NCBI GenBank assembly: GCA_009767595.1
Contig: VSDK01010247.1
Location: forward strand, 111,563-175,562
Length of the DNA stretch: 64,000 nucleotides
Source: Symbiodinium kawagutii
Lineage: Eukaryota > Sar > Dinophyceae > Suessiales > Symbiodiniaceae
Reading direction: 5' to 3'
Position 1 is the stretch's first letter; the number at the start of each line of letters is the position of its first letter. Positions 1 to 10,870 of the stretch are shown one piece after another. A model generated the notes under the pieces. It did no database searches. It saw only the letters and a program-made list of their open reading frames with translations, and was not told where the DNA came from. A program made the position numbers and the translations under genes.

Positions 1-121
1 AGCAGGAACCAGGTTTCAACCTGCAACAAAATGATCAAACAATGACCAAACCAAGCTCAACCCATGCTGTTGGGCCACGCAAAAAAGCATGTGTTTCATC
101 TTACACAATCAAAACCAATGG

Positions 122-208
122 CGTTTTTCAAAAAGGGGAGTACCCCTAAATCATCCAACATTCATGATTTGTCACTAAGAAACCGACCATTTTGGGGGGT
201 TCCAAATT
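122..208. mobile_element. Degenerate family A copy
   Basis: TTTTTCAAAAAGGGGAGTACCCC followed by AAATCATCCAACATT and CCATTTTGGGGGGTTCC; outer ends decayed. Confidence 0.5.
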
Positions 209-334
209 TAAAAAAACAACAACCCCTCACTAGTCGTCACGAGGTTCACTAGGCAGTTCCAAACAACAACCCCTCACTGTTTAAATAAACAATACGGATC
301 TAGTGGTCACAGGGCGGCAGTTCCACAACAACAT

Positions 335-400
335 CCCTCCCTCGGTCGCGTTTTTGGCTTCGGCATCTCCGACTTTGATCCAACTTTGATGCTGTCGGGG
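335..400 (-). CDS. Possible exon at left edge
   Basis: A GC-richer patch with an open plus frame (VFGFGISDFDPTLMLS) and a short minus frame (SEMPKPKTRPR after AAAG|). Strand unresolved. Confidence 0.25.
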
Positions 401-426
401 TTTCTCAAGAAAAGGGTACCCCAAAT

Positions 427-532
427 GGTGGTTTCTCAAGCCATAGGGGACCCCCAAAATTGGTTGGTTTATTGCTACAGATGGTTATATAATAGTGGAT
501 GATTTGGGGGTACCCCTATTCTGAGAAACAGC
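427..532. mobile_element. MITE-like family A copy
   Basis: Inverted ends GGTGGTTTCTCAAG...CTGAGAAACA with inner GGGGACCCCC / GGGGGTACCCC and an AT-rich middle. Family A is about 100 bp; TATGGTGGTTTCTCAA at one end, its complement at the other, so TA is the probable target. Confidence 0.75.
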
Positions 533-1154
533 CAAATCGGCTTTGTTGAATCATCTTGAGCCACCATTAACCATTCTGACTTGGGGGGGTTCCTTATGGT
601 TTGAAAACTCACCATCCGTCCCCATGCGTGCTGTGCTTCACCATCGCCTTGAGCTGATGCATCACTCACGACCGAAAACAACATCTCAACGGCCAGAGGA
701 TGCCTGTAAAATATTCATCTTTCAAAGGGGCTGCTCCAGCTGTGGGAAAAGGTCTATTCACCATGAGATACCCTAAATGGTTCCAATATCATGTATACTT
801 CAAACCAACCACGCAAACCAACCACGTGTTGGGTGTGGGCTCAATACGTCATAAACATCCACATCCCTCCCAGGTGTCTTGGCTCATCCGCCCACAAATT
901 GCATCAACTCCCTTGTTGTCTCAACATGATGATTTCAACGGATGGATCATGACAAACCACCCAAAAAAGGGGCAGTTCAATCCCAAGAAATACTAGTTGG
1001 CTTGATTTGGTTTATTCTGGGTCAATATTTACCAGCCAAGAAACTAGTAGTTCACATCCCAACGACTTTGGTCGCTTGATGTCTTCAAGGGATGGTGTTG
1101 GCGTGCCTGGCAGTGACGCACCATCCCACCATCGGACCACAGTTTCTGCCGCAC

Positions 1155-1218
1155 CGGTCCTGTTGACTTCGCCGTTCCCCAGCCGATCTAAAACTCGTTT
1201 CAAGGTGAAGAAGTGCTC
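1155..1218 (-). CDS. Exon of SH-x-W domain gene, helical
   Basis: CCACAG|GAG reads EHFFTLKRVLDRLGNGEVNR then T, donor CCG|GTGCGGC. Phase 0 follows from the HHPDPDQ exon; the LKRVLDRL helix is what usually follows HPDP. The open frame continues (GAAETVVRWWDGASLPGT), so the 3' limit may be later. Confidence 0.55.
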
Positions 1219-1942
1219 CTGTGGCACGGGGTGGCTCGGTGGCATGAGGTGCTCATGAGAAACCATCCATGGCACATCTTGATGGCACATCTTGATGGCT
1301 ATTAGCAACTGGTTAAGATTCACCATCAAACCGATTTGGTTCACAAAGCTTGAAATATTCAAAGGGTCAGCTCTGGATCAGAAAACAACTGGCTAAGCTC
1401 AACAATCAGGGCCAAAAAGTCAATCAGAAACCCTGGGTTACTAAGTTATTGACAGCCAAATCAAAGAAACCATCAATTGGTTGGTGGCTTCAAGCTGAAA
1501 AATATGCGAACGTCCACCAACCATTGTTCATTTGTTCATGATTACAAGGGAAAATCGACATGTCATCCTCAAACCACCAACTAATAGTTGTTTAACCATG
1601 ACTCATGACTGTTGCTTCCTATCCCCTATAATTATCCACTACTAGCCATTGTAAGCATTATTCATAGGGGATAATAATAGGGGATACCCTATTATAGACT
1701 GTTGCTTCCTATACCCTATGCTTCCTATTCATGACTGTTGCTTCCTATTCACCATTATTACTATTATTAACCACTATTAACCATTCTTAGTAATAATAGC
1801 CATATTACCATTATTAGTAATAATAGCCATATTAGTAATAATTGCCATTATTGTTATTGACCACTATTAACCATTATTAGCCCTTGTAAAACCACCAGCC
1901 AGCAGGCTTCAGATTGGTGCTGATCAGTACTTTCCTGACCAC

Positions 1943-1986
1943 CTCGGGAAGTCGCCGGTCCTGATCCGGATCTGGATGATGATAAC
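1943..1986 (-). CDS. Exon of SH-x-W domain gene (HHPDPDQ)
   Basis: GATGAG|GT completes Ser and reads YHHPDPDQDRRLPE, donor CGAG|GTGGTC. Together with the preceding exon: SHQWLSYHHPDPDQ, which is why I trust both exons and their strand. Confidence 0.72.
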
Positions 1987-2517
1987 CTCATCCCGTCACG
2001 CACGTGGGATCAGCCCATCCCGAGTCATGGTGACCGAGTTCTGGGGTGAATGGCAATAAACCATGGGGTGGTTTCTCCCCACAAGGGTGGGTTTCTACCA
2101 TTCTTAAGCATCCGTCTTTGATGGGACTAGGGATATTCCTCTGGATATCAATACCCTGAATAATGCTTTGTTAATGATCAATGAAAAGAAATATCTCGTT
2201 ATCATGCACTGGTGTGTCTGAGCGCTGAATTGATCCATTAGATGTAGCGTTTATAGCACAAGTCGCCGTTTCTACGGGTGCATGAGAACTACAAACCACG
2301 TTGGGTCATAGTTCTTAATCATACACACAACATTCACATATACAGCCATATGCTGCTATTGGAACCTGAAATCACCATTGAAAAACAAATACAAGACATT
2401 TACAATGTCTTTAATTCCATTCTGACATATGGTGGTTCCCCAAAATATGGAGCCACTACACATTTCAGGTACAAAACCACTATATATAACCTATATAACC
2501 ACTAGATATATCACCGA

Positions 2518-2634
2518 TATGGCTGTGGGTCAAAAACCCGTATCCCTGGTTCCCCCATCATTAACCATTGTTTTCCCTATGGTTTTGTTACTTATTAACA
2601 CCCATCATTGGTTTGTTAATATTGACCCATAGGC
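2518..2634. mobile_element. MITE-like family B copy
   Basis: TATGGCTGTGGGTCAAAAACC ... GGTTTGTTAATATTGACCCATAGGC. Family B: about 115 bp, ends TATGGCTATGGGTCAA and TTGACCCATAGCCATA, inner GTACCCCTGGTTCCCC and ACCATTGTTTTCCCTAT. Confidence 0.75.
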
Positions 2635-2722
2635 ATCTAACCACTACCCATGCACCATGGGATCCCCATGGGATCCCCATGGATCCCCATTGCTTTCGCC
2701 CTTCGTTTCCAGGGCCCCACAC

Positions 2723-2792
2723 TGAGCCACTGGTGCGACACAACGATGACCCGACCCTCGGTCTCTGCGGTATATTCCTGGCACCGTTGCAG
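2723..2792 (-). CDS. Exon of SH-x-W domain gene (VIVVSHQWLS)
   Basis: TTTGAG|CTG reads LQRCQEYTAETEGRVIVVSH then QWLS, donor CTCA|GTGTGG. The hydrophobic strand followed by SHQW is the start of a domain I recall from many dinoflagellate and oomycete proteins (VVVSHRW...HPDP). It joins in phase to the next exon. Function unknown; possibly TIR-like. Confidence 0.72.
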
Positions 2793-3062
2793 CTCAAACG
2801 GTTGGTTACTTCGGGTGGGCTAACTGTCAGTTGTCTTTCAAGATGATCTAGAACTAGGGCAACTACCAGATAGGGTGGATAGAAGCATAGTTAGATGGGT
2901 TGCACGTTCAGCTTTTTTCAAAGATCATATAACTATATAGGGTAAGTACTCGTTACGGTAGACGGGGTTACTTTGCTAGGGCAAACTTTCAGTTTCTTTC
3001 AAAGATAACATAACTAGGGTAACTACCAGTGATGGTAGAGACAGGCATAGTTAGGTGGCTGC

Positions 3063-3165
3063 TTGTCAAAACCCTTAGCCCCCCTGGTTCCCCCATCATT
3101 AGCCAGGCTGTTTTCCCTTGAGTTTGTTGGTGAATATCCCTCATTTGGCTGATGAACTGCTTGAC
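3063..3165. mobile_element. Degenerate family B copy
   Basis: TTGTCAAAACCCTTAGCCCC, then GGTTCCCCCATCATTAGCC and GTTTTCCCTTGAGTTTG. Confidence 0.5.
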
Positions 3166-3514
3166 CCAGCTCGCCATATATTTGGTATATATCCCCCATA
3201 ATTATGAGTGATCATCCCCTATTAACCATATTTACCAGCTATGATTCATTAGTTGGTTAGCTGCTTGACCCGGTCGCTCGCCAGGTGGGTATCCCAACGA
3301 TTCGAACGAGACATCGATGGGGCGATGGCGATGGACAATCACCAGTCACCAAGTCACCAAGTCACCATTTCATGGGGAAATTGAATTGGAAACCCTGGCA
3401 AACCCTGGGAGACCCTCATCATTTCATCCTTTGGCAAAGGGACCTGGAAATGGATTATCACGGATTATCACCATATCTTATTCAAAAACCCTGGGAAAGC
3501 ACCTACAGGGGCGG

Positions 3515-3575
3515 ATTTTCCATTGCCAGGTTTAGCAGAGACTAAGAGGTTCTCTACCTCAGATTGCCAGAGGGT
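3515..3575. mobile_element. Family C, right half
   Basis: GGATTTTCCATTGCCAGGTTT then GATTGCCAGAGGGTA. Confidence 0.5.
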
Positions 3576-3785
3576 ACGGAGATTTTTGTGCATGGGAATC
3601 CGCTTCATCAACCAGTTGAAGCGCCAGCAAAAAGCACTGCTACACCTGGGCAAAACTGAATCACCATGGTGGTAATTCAACAGTGAATCAGGCTTCATAA
3701 TTTCACGTTCCTAAGGGTTGATCATGGTGAAGTTACATGACGTCCTCATATGGTAAGCCTCACATAACCATGAAGTCAGAATATG

Positions 3786-3884
3786 GATGTTTCTCAAGTC
3801 ATAGGGGTACCCCAGCTATCATCCAGAAAAGTCACTACAATTCAACCATAACTTTGGGGTCCCAAACTGGCTTGAGAAACCATG
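3786..3884. mobile_element. Family A copy
   Basis: GTTTCTCAAGTCATAGGGGTACCCC ... GGGGTCCCAAACTGGCTTGAGAAACC. Confidence 0.7.
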
Positions 3885-5214
3885 ATATTGATACAGGCTT
3901 TCATGACCCACTCAGTGGTGATCCCCCCCGGGTGCCACAGGAGGAATTTCTCCAGCCCGGGCAGGAGGAAGTTCTCTCGTCCTGAACCAGGTTCCTCTCC
4001 AGCATCTCTCGATGGATCAGGAATTTCTTCATCCTGAAGCAGCACACACCAAATGATTCGCAAGGGTTGTGAATGCTTGATCAATAATGGCTATGAATGG
4101 TCGATTCATAAGGATTATGAATGGTTAGTTCAACAAAGAACAAATCAACTTAAATGGTTAATCATGGTTGATATGTTCATGGTGGTTGAATGGTTGCGAA
4201 CGCCAGTTGCTGGTGGTCAATAATGGTTCACGATCAAGAGATAATAATCAAACTATAGTTGGTCATTCATGATTTTAATCATGGTTTAAAACTGGTTAGT
4301 CATGCTCGGTTTATAATGGTTGACATCGCTTCTAGTGGGGAAATATGACTAATAAATAATGCCGCCTATGAATTGACAAGAACAACCAATAACCAACAAC
4401 CGGCTACAAATGATGTTTCGGCAAAGTTAATAAGAATCGTGGTGTTGCATGATGCCAACGACATGCCAAAAATGATCCTTGGGAATGGCCTCTATGAGTC
4501 ATGATTCATGGCAGGTCAAAATGGGGAATTACATAATTATCATCACGCACCACTGACGATGGTTGATCCAATAGGCCGACGGATACGCGTTGATGATAGA
4601 TCCACATTTGTAAACCACCCCCATAATCATTTGAATAGCAGGTGGTTTGCCATCCAATGCAGGGCGGGGTCATTGATATGGATCTCCCAATCATTTTTTG
4701 AATTATGGTGCTGAAGGATTAGCTCATGCCATGGCTGAGCCAAACCATGCTGGCACACCTTCGTCTTCATCAGTTTAAGCGTAGGATTGGGTGAGAAGTT
4801 CAGTGGTTAATCACAGTGAAAACCATGAGAAAGGCCGTTGATTATGATGACTAGTACTGATTGCTAAACCACTAGTAAGCACCTGTAGGAATTGTTCAAC
4901 ATGATTTGCCCCGACTGACCATTGCTACCAACCACCCTCAATCAACCATTGTTCTTCACGTTTTTTTGCCATCTTTACGAATCATCATGAGCCATTCCTT
5001 AACATCGTGGCCATCATAATTTACGAGCACTCACCAGTAGGAGCATTCTTACATCCAAACGAAAAAGAACTACAAGAAACACTGACCTGCTTGTTGTCTC
5101 TTAAACCCATGATCCCTGATAAACCCATATTGACGGTCAATCAGCATCATTTCACCGTTAACATCATCGCCATGAGTCACCATCAATAACCATGAATCAG
5201 TTTATAAACCATTT

Positions 5215-5300
5215 CAGTATGAGTGGATCATTCAAGTATGAAGTGACCATCATTCAGTATGAATTAACCATCATTCAGTATGAATTAACCATCATTAACC
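5215..5300. repeat. Short tandem repeat, about 25-bp unit
   Basis: Three copies of CATTCAGTATGAATTAACCAT-like unit. Confidence 0.75.
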
Positions 5301-5602
5301 ATCATAAAGCATCAAAATCCACCATTACAAGCCCACCGTCATCCACCAAGCTGCTGCATTAACTTCTTCACTGGGATCACCTCAGGCGGTTGACCCAGGG
5401 AAGTGTTGGACAGTTCAGCCATGCTTACTGAGTATAAAATTTAGTGAATACTAAGAGGCCACCACTATTAGTAATGGTATTGGGTTTAGTGGCTATAATA
5501 TCAAAACCAAAATATAGTGGTTATTAGTAATACTAAATACCATAACGAATATATAGTGGTTATGATATTATAATATGTAGATATATTTAGTGGTTATTCA
5601 GC

Positions 5603-5713
5603 CAATATACCCAATGTTAATCTACCAATAGTGGGGGCTAACAACCAACAATAAGAGGGAAAACAATGGCTAATGATGGGGGAACCAGGGGTACAAGGTT
5701 TTGACCCACAGCC
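5603..5713. mobile_element. Family B copy, reverse orientation
   Basis: AACAACCAACAATAAGAGGG, then AAACAATGGCTAATGATGGG and TTTTGACCCACAGCC. Confidence 0.65.
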
Positions 5714-6192
5714 TAATGGCCACTATACCCAGCATGAGTGGTTATAATTAACGGTTTTAATTAGTAGTGGTTTTGTAATTGGTAATTAATGGCCAATAAT
5801 GGTTAATAAAGGTTCAGCATCCATGGTTAATTAGTGGTTCACAACTGATTGTAATATATAATGATTAAGAATTATTGCAATGACTAATGATGATCGTTAC
5901 TGGTTGGTAGGGATTTTTGGGGAACTATGATTGCCAATATATAATGGTTGGTATTGATCATTTCTGCTTCGTGGTTGGTTCAGCCATCCATCCAACAAAT
6001 ATTGAATTGACCAATCCCTAAATGTAGGGAAAGTAAAACATGCTTCAAATCACCAGGGCAACTTGCGGTCAGCAGCCTCCCCCCAGCAGGTTTAAAATCA
6101 CCAACAATTACCATTAGTTGACACTCACTAATTACAAGTACCAATCAACACCACCTGCCACAACGTGCAGTATCAAGCAATGATCAAGGATA

Positions 6193-6290
6193 TGGGTGTT
6201 TCTCAAAAATGGGGACCCCCAAATCATCCCCAGATAGTTGTTTTAGACGGTCCCTGGCTGCTTTGAGGGGTTCCGCAATTTGAAAATATC
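6193..6290. mobile_element. Half or decayed family A copy
   Basis: Left end GTGTTTCTCAAAAATGGGGACCCCC is intact; the right end is lost. Confidence 0.45.
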
Positions 6291-6484
6291 GTTATAACAA
6301 GTGACAGCAACCACAAATCCACTGGCCAACAAACCTCGTGTCATCGATAAGAATCAAAAATCACCAGGTACCAACCCCCCATTGTCAATCACTATTTCTG
6401 GTCATAAACCCCAAAAATCATCATAAATCTCCTAAGCCGTTATTAATCACTATAAAACCATGGAAATCCGACGAGAAAACCAAC

Positions 6485-6523
6485 GATTGCCAAACGGCAT
6501 CAGCTTTCTGAACTGAGCCATAG
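6485..6523 (-). CDS. Probable small exon, duplicate of that at 12026-12070
   Basis: CTGAG|C then YGSVQKADAVWQ and donor ATC|GTTGG. Alignable with 12026-12070 across exon and intron start. Confidence 0.5.
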
Positions 6524-7032
6524 CTCAGGTGGCTTCGCCCTGCGATGGATGAACATCCATTAGGGGCACGACTTTGCACCCGTGGCTTTCTGCTTGTTTG
6601 TCACAGGGTTTCCCCATGAAATGGGGTGATTTTCTCGCCTGCGAACTCTCAGATCACTGGAGTTTCTTTTTTTCGTTGGGACGAATGATTTGAACGACAT
6701 TCGTTTTCGCTTCCATAAACTCTCTATTCCAGCAACCAACTTGTACAATGTACACATGGTTATGACAATATGTACATCAGACACTCCAGGCCCAAAACCG
6801 TTGCAAAAAACCATCTCCATCAGTACACACCAATCATTCCTAACAGCTGATTTCTGCGCTTCGTGATCCCACCGGTGGTTCTATCAGTTCCCAGCAGCAT
6901 GCAGGCGCTAACCCACTAACAGCCCAGGCACATACATGGGATAGCGAGCCTTAAAGGTAGACATGGGAGACGAACCATAGCTCTCCATGATGCTTGCACA
7001 ACACCTGAGCTCAGCCATGGATCGACCATGGC

Positions 7033-7085
7033 AGATGTGGAGATCACCGGGTGCGTCACCTGTGGGGACCTGGGGCAAGTCCGTG
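7033..7085 (-). CDS. Possible small exon
   Basis: The minus strand offers CCTAG|GG at 7085 (reading SHGLAPGPH or PRTCPRSPQ) and donor CACAG|GTGACG. Short and low-confidence. Confidence 0.25.
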
Positions 7086-7891
7086 GGATCCCTAGGTTTT
7101 CAACGGAAAAATGGAGGTCTCTATGGTGACTTGCCCAGGAGTGGAGGTACCTGCTACCCATCCCTTGCCTCATGATCAGCAGGATATCCACTTTATCCCG
7201 GTCACCGACCTATTGGCCATTCAGAAATGGCGAGTTGGGTAATAAAGAAACCAAGAAACCAATGATTAAAAAGCTGGTGAATGGCGGTCAGTGATGGTTT
7301 TTGATGGTTGATTACCTGGTCAATGAGCTATGACTAGTGGCTAAGAAATTGTTAGTGATAAGGGATAATAAGCAAAAATAGGGGATAATGACCAACAATA
7401 GGGGATAATAGCGAGCAGTAAGACAAGAGGGGATAACAGGTATTTATGGAGAATTGCGATAATATTGACCAGCCACAAAAAAGGGTAAACACTCCAACAC
7501 CCCTTGAGTAGTAGCCGTGGTCATTGATGGTAGCCGTAGTCATTGATGGGATGTGGTCACTACTGGGTACCTATGGGCTTTCCCATGGTGGTACCTACGG
7601 GCCATGCAAAACCATCCATTACAATCGAATATTGACCGTTGATCAACCATTGTTTACTTTTTTGAATTCATACAGGCATTAATCGTACTGAACCAACAGT
7701 AAAGCACAATTGAACACAACCATTACAACAATATCATACAATTCAACATTATTGAGGAATACATCAAAGATCATCAACAACGGACCATGATCACTTCACC
7801 ATTATCAACCAATAGGTTAGCCAACATGACTATAATTCACCATCATCAACAATACATCAATCACCACCACATCTTGACCCACTCTTTTCGC

Positions 7892-7975
7892 CCGTCAGGC
7901 TACTGTCACGGAGACGAAAGAAGTAGCCGCGGTCGCAGCCGAACTCGTAAAATGGTACCTTGGTTGCCACGGCCA
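7892..7975 (-). CDS. Probable exon, no family recognised
   Basis: GCGCAG|TG then AVATKVPFYEFGCDRGYFFR and LRDSSLTG, GC donor ACGG|GC. The plus strand also reads an open frame with AG/GT limits (VAAVAAELVKWYLGCHGHCA); the minus frame has more GC third positions and matches the local polarity. Confidence 0.55.
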
Positions 7976-8045
7976 CTGCGCGAGCGTTCCCGGGCCAACA
8001 AGTAGGTAAATCATCTAGTTTATCACAGTATCCATTTAATGCACT

Positions 8046-8093
8046 AAACCAACCATTTTTGGGGTTCCCTATTTTTAAGAAACCACCATTCGA
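8046..8093. mobile_element. Family A, right half only
   Basis: CCAACCATTTTTGGGGTTCCC then AAGAAACCACCAT. Confidence 0.5.
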
Positions 8094-8285
8094 TTGGATG
8101 GCTAATTCGATGCTCAATTAATGGTGGTTGGTCAAATGATGGTTAGTTGATGGTTGAGGCTGCCTCAACCATCCCAGTTATAAGTGGGATTAAGCATATA
8201 GCTGGATTTGATGGGGATGACCATTGCTTTATGTTATCTATTCAAATACAGGAAACATTAATGGACATTCATGGATGTATCTATA

Positions 8286-8430
8286 CAGTATATATATATA
8301 TAGACATGTATTATGTACTGCATGTGAACAACGTATGTATGTATATAAACATATAGAGAGAGGCATGTATTGTGTACTTTATGTAAAAAAGGTGTGTGCG
8401 TGTATATATATATATATATACACATCTCCA
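8286..8430. repeat. TATA/TGTA-rich dinucleotide region
   Basis: Runs of (TA)n at 8287-8300 and 8403-8420 within TGTATGTATGTATA-type sequence. No gene. Confidence 0.8.
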
Positions 8431-8534
8431 AAAAACACCATCTGGACTGTATATAGACATATATCCACATTAAGGAGATTGTAGGGGAGTGCATAATTTC
8501 ATGTACATCACTAGATGGTGCTTTTTCAAAATCA

Positions 8535-8643
8535 CATGGGTGTTTCTCAAAATAGGGGTACCCCCCATCATCCTTTATATCAACCATTTATAGTAATCAA
8601 CCAACCATTTTGGGGGTCCCCTATGACTTGAGAGGACCACCAT
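8535..8643. mobile_element. Family A copy
   Basis: GGTGTTTCTCAAAATAGGGGTACCCC ... GGGGGTCCCCTATGACTTGAGAGGACCACCATAT. Confidence 0.75.
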
Positions 8644-8676
8644 ATGTCAACCGTTATGCATGTGTCTTATGAGCAC

Positions 8677-8728
8677 CTGCCCCTTCCTCCAGATCCGAGG
8701 GGCAGTACGTGGCGTGTGCGTGCGTCCG
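8677..8728 (-). CDS. Probable small exon
   Basis: GGACAG|CGG reads RTHAHATYCPSDLEEGA with donor GGCAG|GTGCTC. Good sites on both sides, 52 nt. Confidence 0.55.
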
Positions 8729-8885
8729 CTGTCCCTCTATACAACAGTCGCGCCACTTATGGGCAGATCCCAGGGCTGGTCAGCAGCGACCAAGCAGCAA
8801 CGGGGTTGATGGGTAAACATCCAACCAGCAATAACCAGCAATAGCCAACCAATAAGCAGCAACAACCAACCAATGACTAGACAAG

Positions 8886-8910
8886 ATAGATAGATAGATA
8901 GATAGACAGG

Positions 8911-8945
<35 letters not shown>

Positions 8946-8997
8946 GTAGATAGATAGATAGATAGATACTGTAGATAGATACTGTAGATAGATACTG

Positions 8998-9076
<79 letters not shown>

Positions 9077-9112
9077 GTAGATAGATAGATAGATAGATAG
9101 ATCGATAGATAG
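8886..9112. repeat. GATA microsatellite
   Basis: About 225 bp of (GATA)n with GACA, GGTA and CTGT interruptions. It creates the long Ser/Leu/Tyr/Ile ORFs on the minus strand, which are not genes. Confidence 0.97.
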
Positions 9113-9264
9113 ATAGATAGACATGATAGACATGATAGACATGATAGACATGATAGACATGATAGACATGATAGACATGATAGACATGATAGACATGATA
9201 GACACGATAGACACGATAGACACGATAGACATGATAGACACGATAGACACGATAGACATGATAG
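9113..9264. repeat. 9-bp minisatellite (GATAGACAT)n
   Basis: About 17 units of GATAGACAT / GATAGACAC, grown directly from the edge of the GATA tract. Being a multiple of three, it keeps minus-strand frames open. Confidence 0.95.
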
Positions 9265-9347
9265 ATAGGTTGATGGGTGTGGATACCAGAAACTAGCCAG
9301 CACAGTAACCAAGCAAGAAGTAGCTATATTAGATGATATGATTGTTG

Positions 9348-9463
9348 ATACCCTCTTGAAAACTAACCTGGCAATGGAAAAGCACCCTTTCTTTTTTCGG
9401 AAACCCTGGGGAACCAAATATAAATCATAGATTTTCCATTGCCAGGTTAGTTTACCAGAGGGT
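9348..9463. mobile_element. Family C copy
   Basis: ACCCTCTTGAAAACTAACCTGG ... GATTTTCCATTGCCAGGTTAG then TTTACCAGAGGGTA. Confidence 0.75.
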
Positions 9464-9678
9464 AACCAACGAATCAACAGCAACAACTATCCCATCAGTA
9501 GCAATAAGCAGCCAATGACTAGACATGATAGAGAGATATATCGCCAACATATAGCCAACAAAATTTCAACAACTCACCAGCAAACGAGCAAGAAAAGTGT
9601 ACCAAATAAGCCGCAATGATGGAAGCGCAACGAACAAGCACCAGCAACAGTAGGTGTTCACCCAACCATCCGCAGCCA

Positions 9679-9780
9679 TATGGTGGTTTCTCAAAATAGG
9701 GGTACCCCTCAATCATCCTTTATAAATCATTTTTAGTTATAAACCAACCATTTTTGGGGTACCCCTATTTTGAGAAACAG
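9679..9780. mobile_element. Family A copy, well preserved
   Basis: TATGGTGGTTTCTCAAAATAGG then GGTACCCC on the left; GGGGTACCCCTATTTTGAGAAAC on the right. Confidence 0.8.
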
Positions 9781-9786
9781 TTTCCC

Positions 9787-9865
9787 CATCAGTAGCCATT
9801 ATTTTGCCTTATTATTGTTGGTTATTAACCTCCATTATTGGTTAGTTAATATTGACCCATAGCCA
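9787..9865. mobile_element. Partial family B beside a family A copy
   Basis: CAGTAGCCATTATTTTGCCTT then GGTTAGTTAATATTGACCC and ATAGCCATATG; the left end is missing at the junction with the A copy. Confidence 0.6.
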
Positions 9866-9884
9866 TATGTGATTTTGACCCCAC

Positions 9885-9945
9885 AGAGGCAGAACTGATG
9901 ATAAGCTTCTCATCAAGAACCTGTCGCACTGAGGCGCCAACCACA
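9885..9945 (-). CDS. Possible small exon
   Basis: Minus frame VVGASVRQVLDEKLIISSAS. Splice sites not clear. Confidence 0.35.
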
Positions 9946-10031
9946 GAGATCCTTTAGCCGCACTATGAACTGACCAGTAAGCACATCAACCAGTACAACG
10001 GAAAGGATGCATCACCATCATTGTGAATCAC

Positions 10032-10131
10032 TCTGGTGGTTTCACAAAATAGGGGTACCCCTAAATCATCCTTTATTAATCGTTTATAGTAATAAGCCAA
10101 CCATTCTGGGGGTCCCCTATTTTGAGAATCA
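10032..10131. mobile_element. Family A copy
   Basis: TGGTGGTTTCACAAAATAGG ... GGGGGTCCCCTATTTTGAGAA. Nearly the same middle as the copy at 9679. Confidence 0.78.
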
Positions 10132-10220
10132 CTATCTTTGAAAATCACCATCTTTGATCCTGTTGCCATTGACCGTTGTGAACTCCTGGTGATTCAGTTG
10201 GATGCTCTGAAGGTGACAAC

Positions 10221-10260
10221 CTTTCGCAGCTTCGCTCAGGTTCAAGCCCCCGTGGTTCAT
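10221..10260 (-). CDS. Probable small exon
   Basis: CTACAG|ATG reads MNHGGLNLSEAAK with donor AAAG|GTTGTC. 40 nt. Confidence 0.5.
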
Positions 10261-10749
10261 CTGTAGAAGATCTCTGTACTACCGTGGGCTTGCCCATGTC
10301 CGTGGTACCAACGAGCACCATTTGATCACAACCATTATTAATGGAACAATAATATCATTTCTGGACAAAACCATACAGGTGGTGGGTGGATGCTTGAGAG
10401 AAGTCGGTCTTAACAGGCTGTGGTCTGTAGATTTGGTTCTTTAGAGAAAACACTACCAGTACTTGGCATCAAAACACTCTTTGGGCAACTTGCAATTACT
10501 CACCCATAAAATCAGCGATTGCCGACCATGATTGCCAATGCTCAACCAATATCAACAATGGTCAATCATCATGGATCAGGATGTTCAACTATCGTCCATA
10601 ATGATTAGCGCCACCAACAATCATCAAACTGCCATCCAACAACCAGCCCATCATCAACCACCCTAAATCATCACCTGCCACTGGAAAACATAATTCCACT
10701 ATCATCCAACCATCATGAATCAACCATTGTTCCATAAGCATCCTCTAAC

Positions 10750-10860
10750 AGTCGGTTCCACCGTCCCCCGTCTCGTCTTCGCTGCTCCCAACGTTTGTCG
10801 CTTCGCGTTGGGTCCACGGCATCCGCTCCCCGCCGGGGTCGGTGCCATGAAACTTGTGGA
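10750..10860 (-). CDS. Probable exon, acidic, cut by gap
   Basis: Minus frame HKFHGTDPGGERMPWTQREA then TNVGSSEDETGDGGTD, donor ACT|GTTAGAGG. Left flank TCAACCACCC, right flank GATGATGGTGAG. The upstream end is lost in or near the N gap. Confidence 0.6.
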
Positions 10861-10870
10861 NNNNNNNNNN
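10861..10870. other. Assembly gap (10 N)
   Basis: Ten Ns at the upstream edge of the exon ending at 10750. Part of that exon or its acceptor may be missing. Confidence 0.99.

Larger units (their letters stand above)
3170..6470. other. Intron-like stretch, no secure exon
   Basis: Mostly AACCATCATTAACC / TGGTTAATGATGG words with MITE copies. 3850-4050 holds a GC-richer palindromic patch (CCAGCCCGGGCAGGAGG). Short minus frames near 3290 (IDVSFESLGYPPGE) and 3590 lack clear splice sites. Confidence 0.6.

Noticed and set aside
6505..6580. tRNA-like start GCCATAGCTCAGGTGG
   Set aside because: No acceptor stem, anticodon arm or T-loop (GTTCRA) can be folded downstream; the segment is a small duplicated exon.
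8737..9486. Long minus-strand ORF rich in Leu-Ser-Cys and Leu-Ser-Ile-Tyr
   Set aside because: It is a translation of the GATA microsatellite and the 9-bp minisatellite; no exon structure or unique sequence supports a gene.
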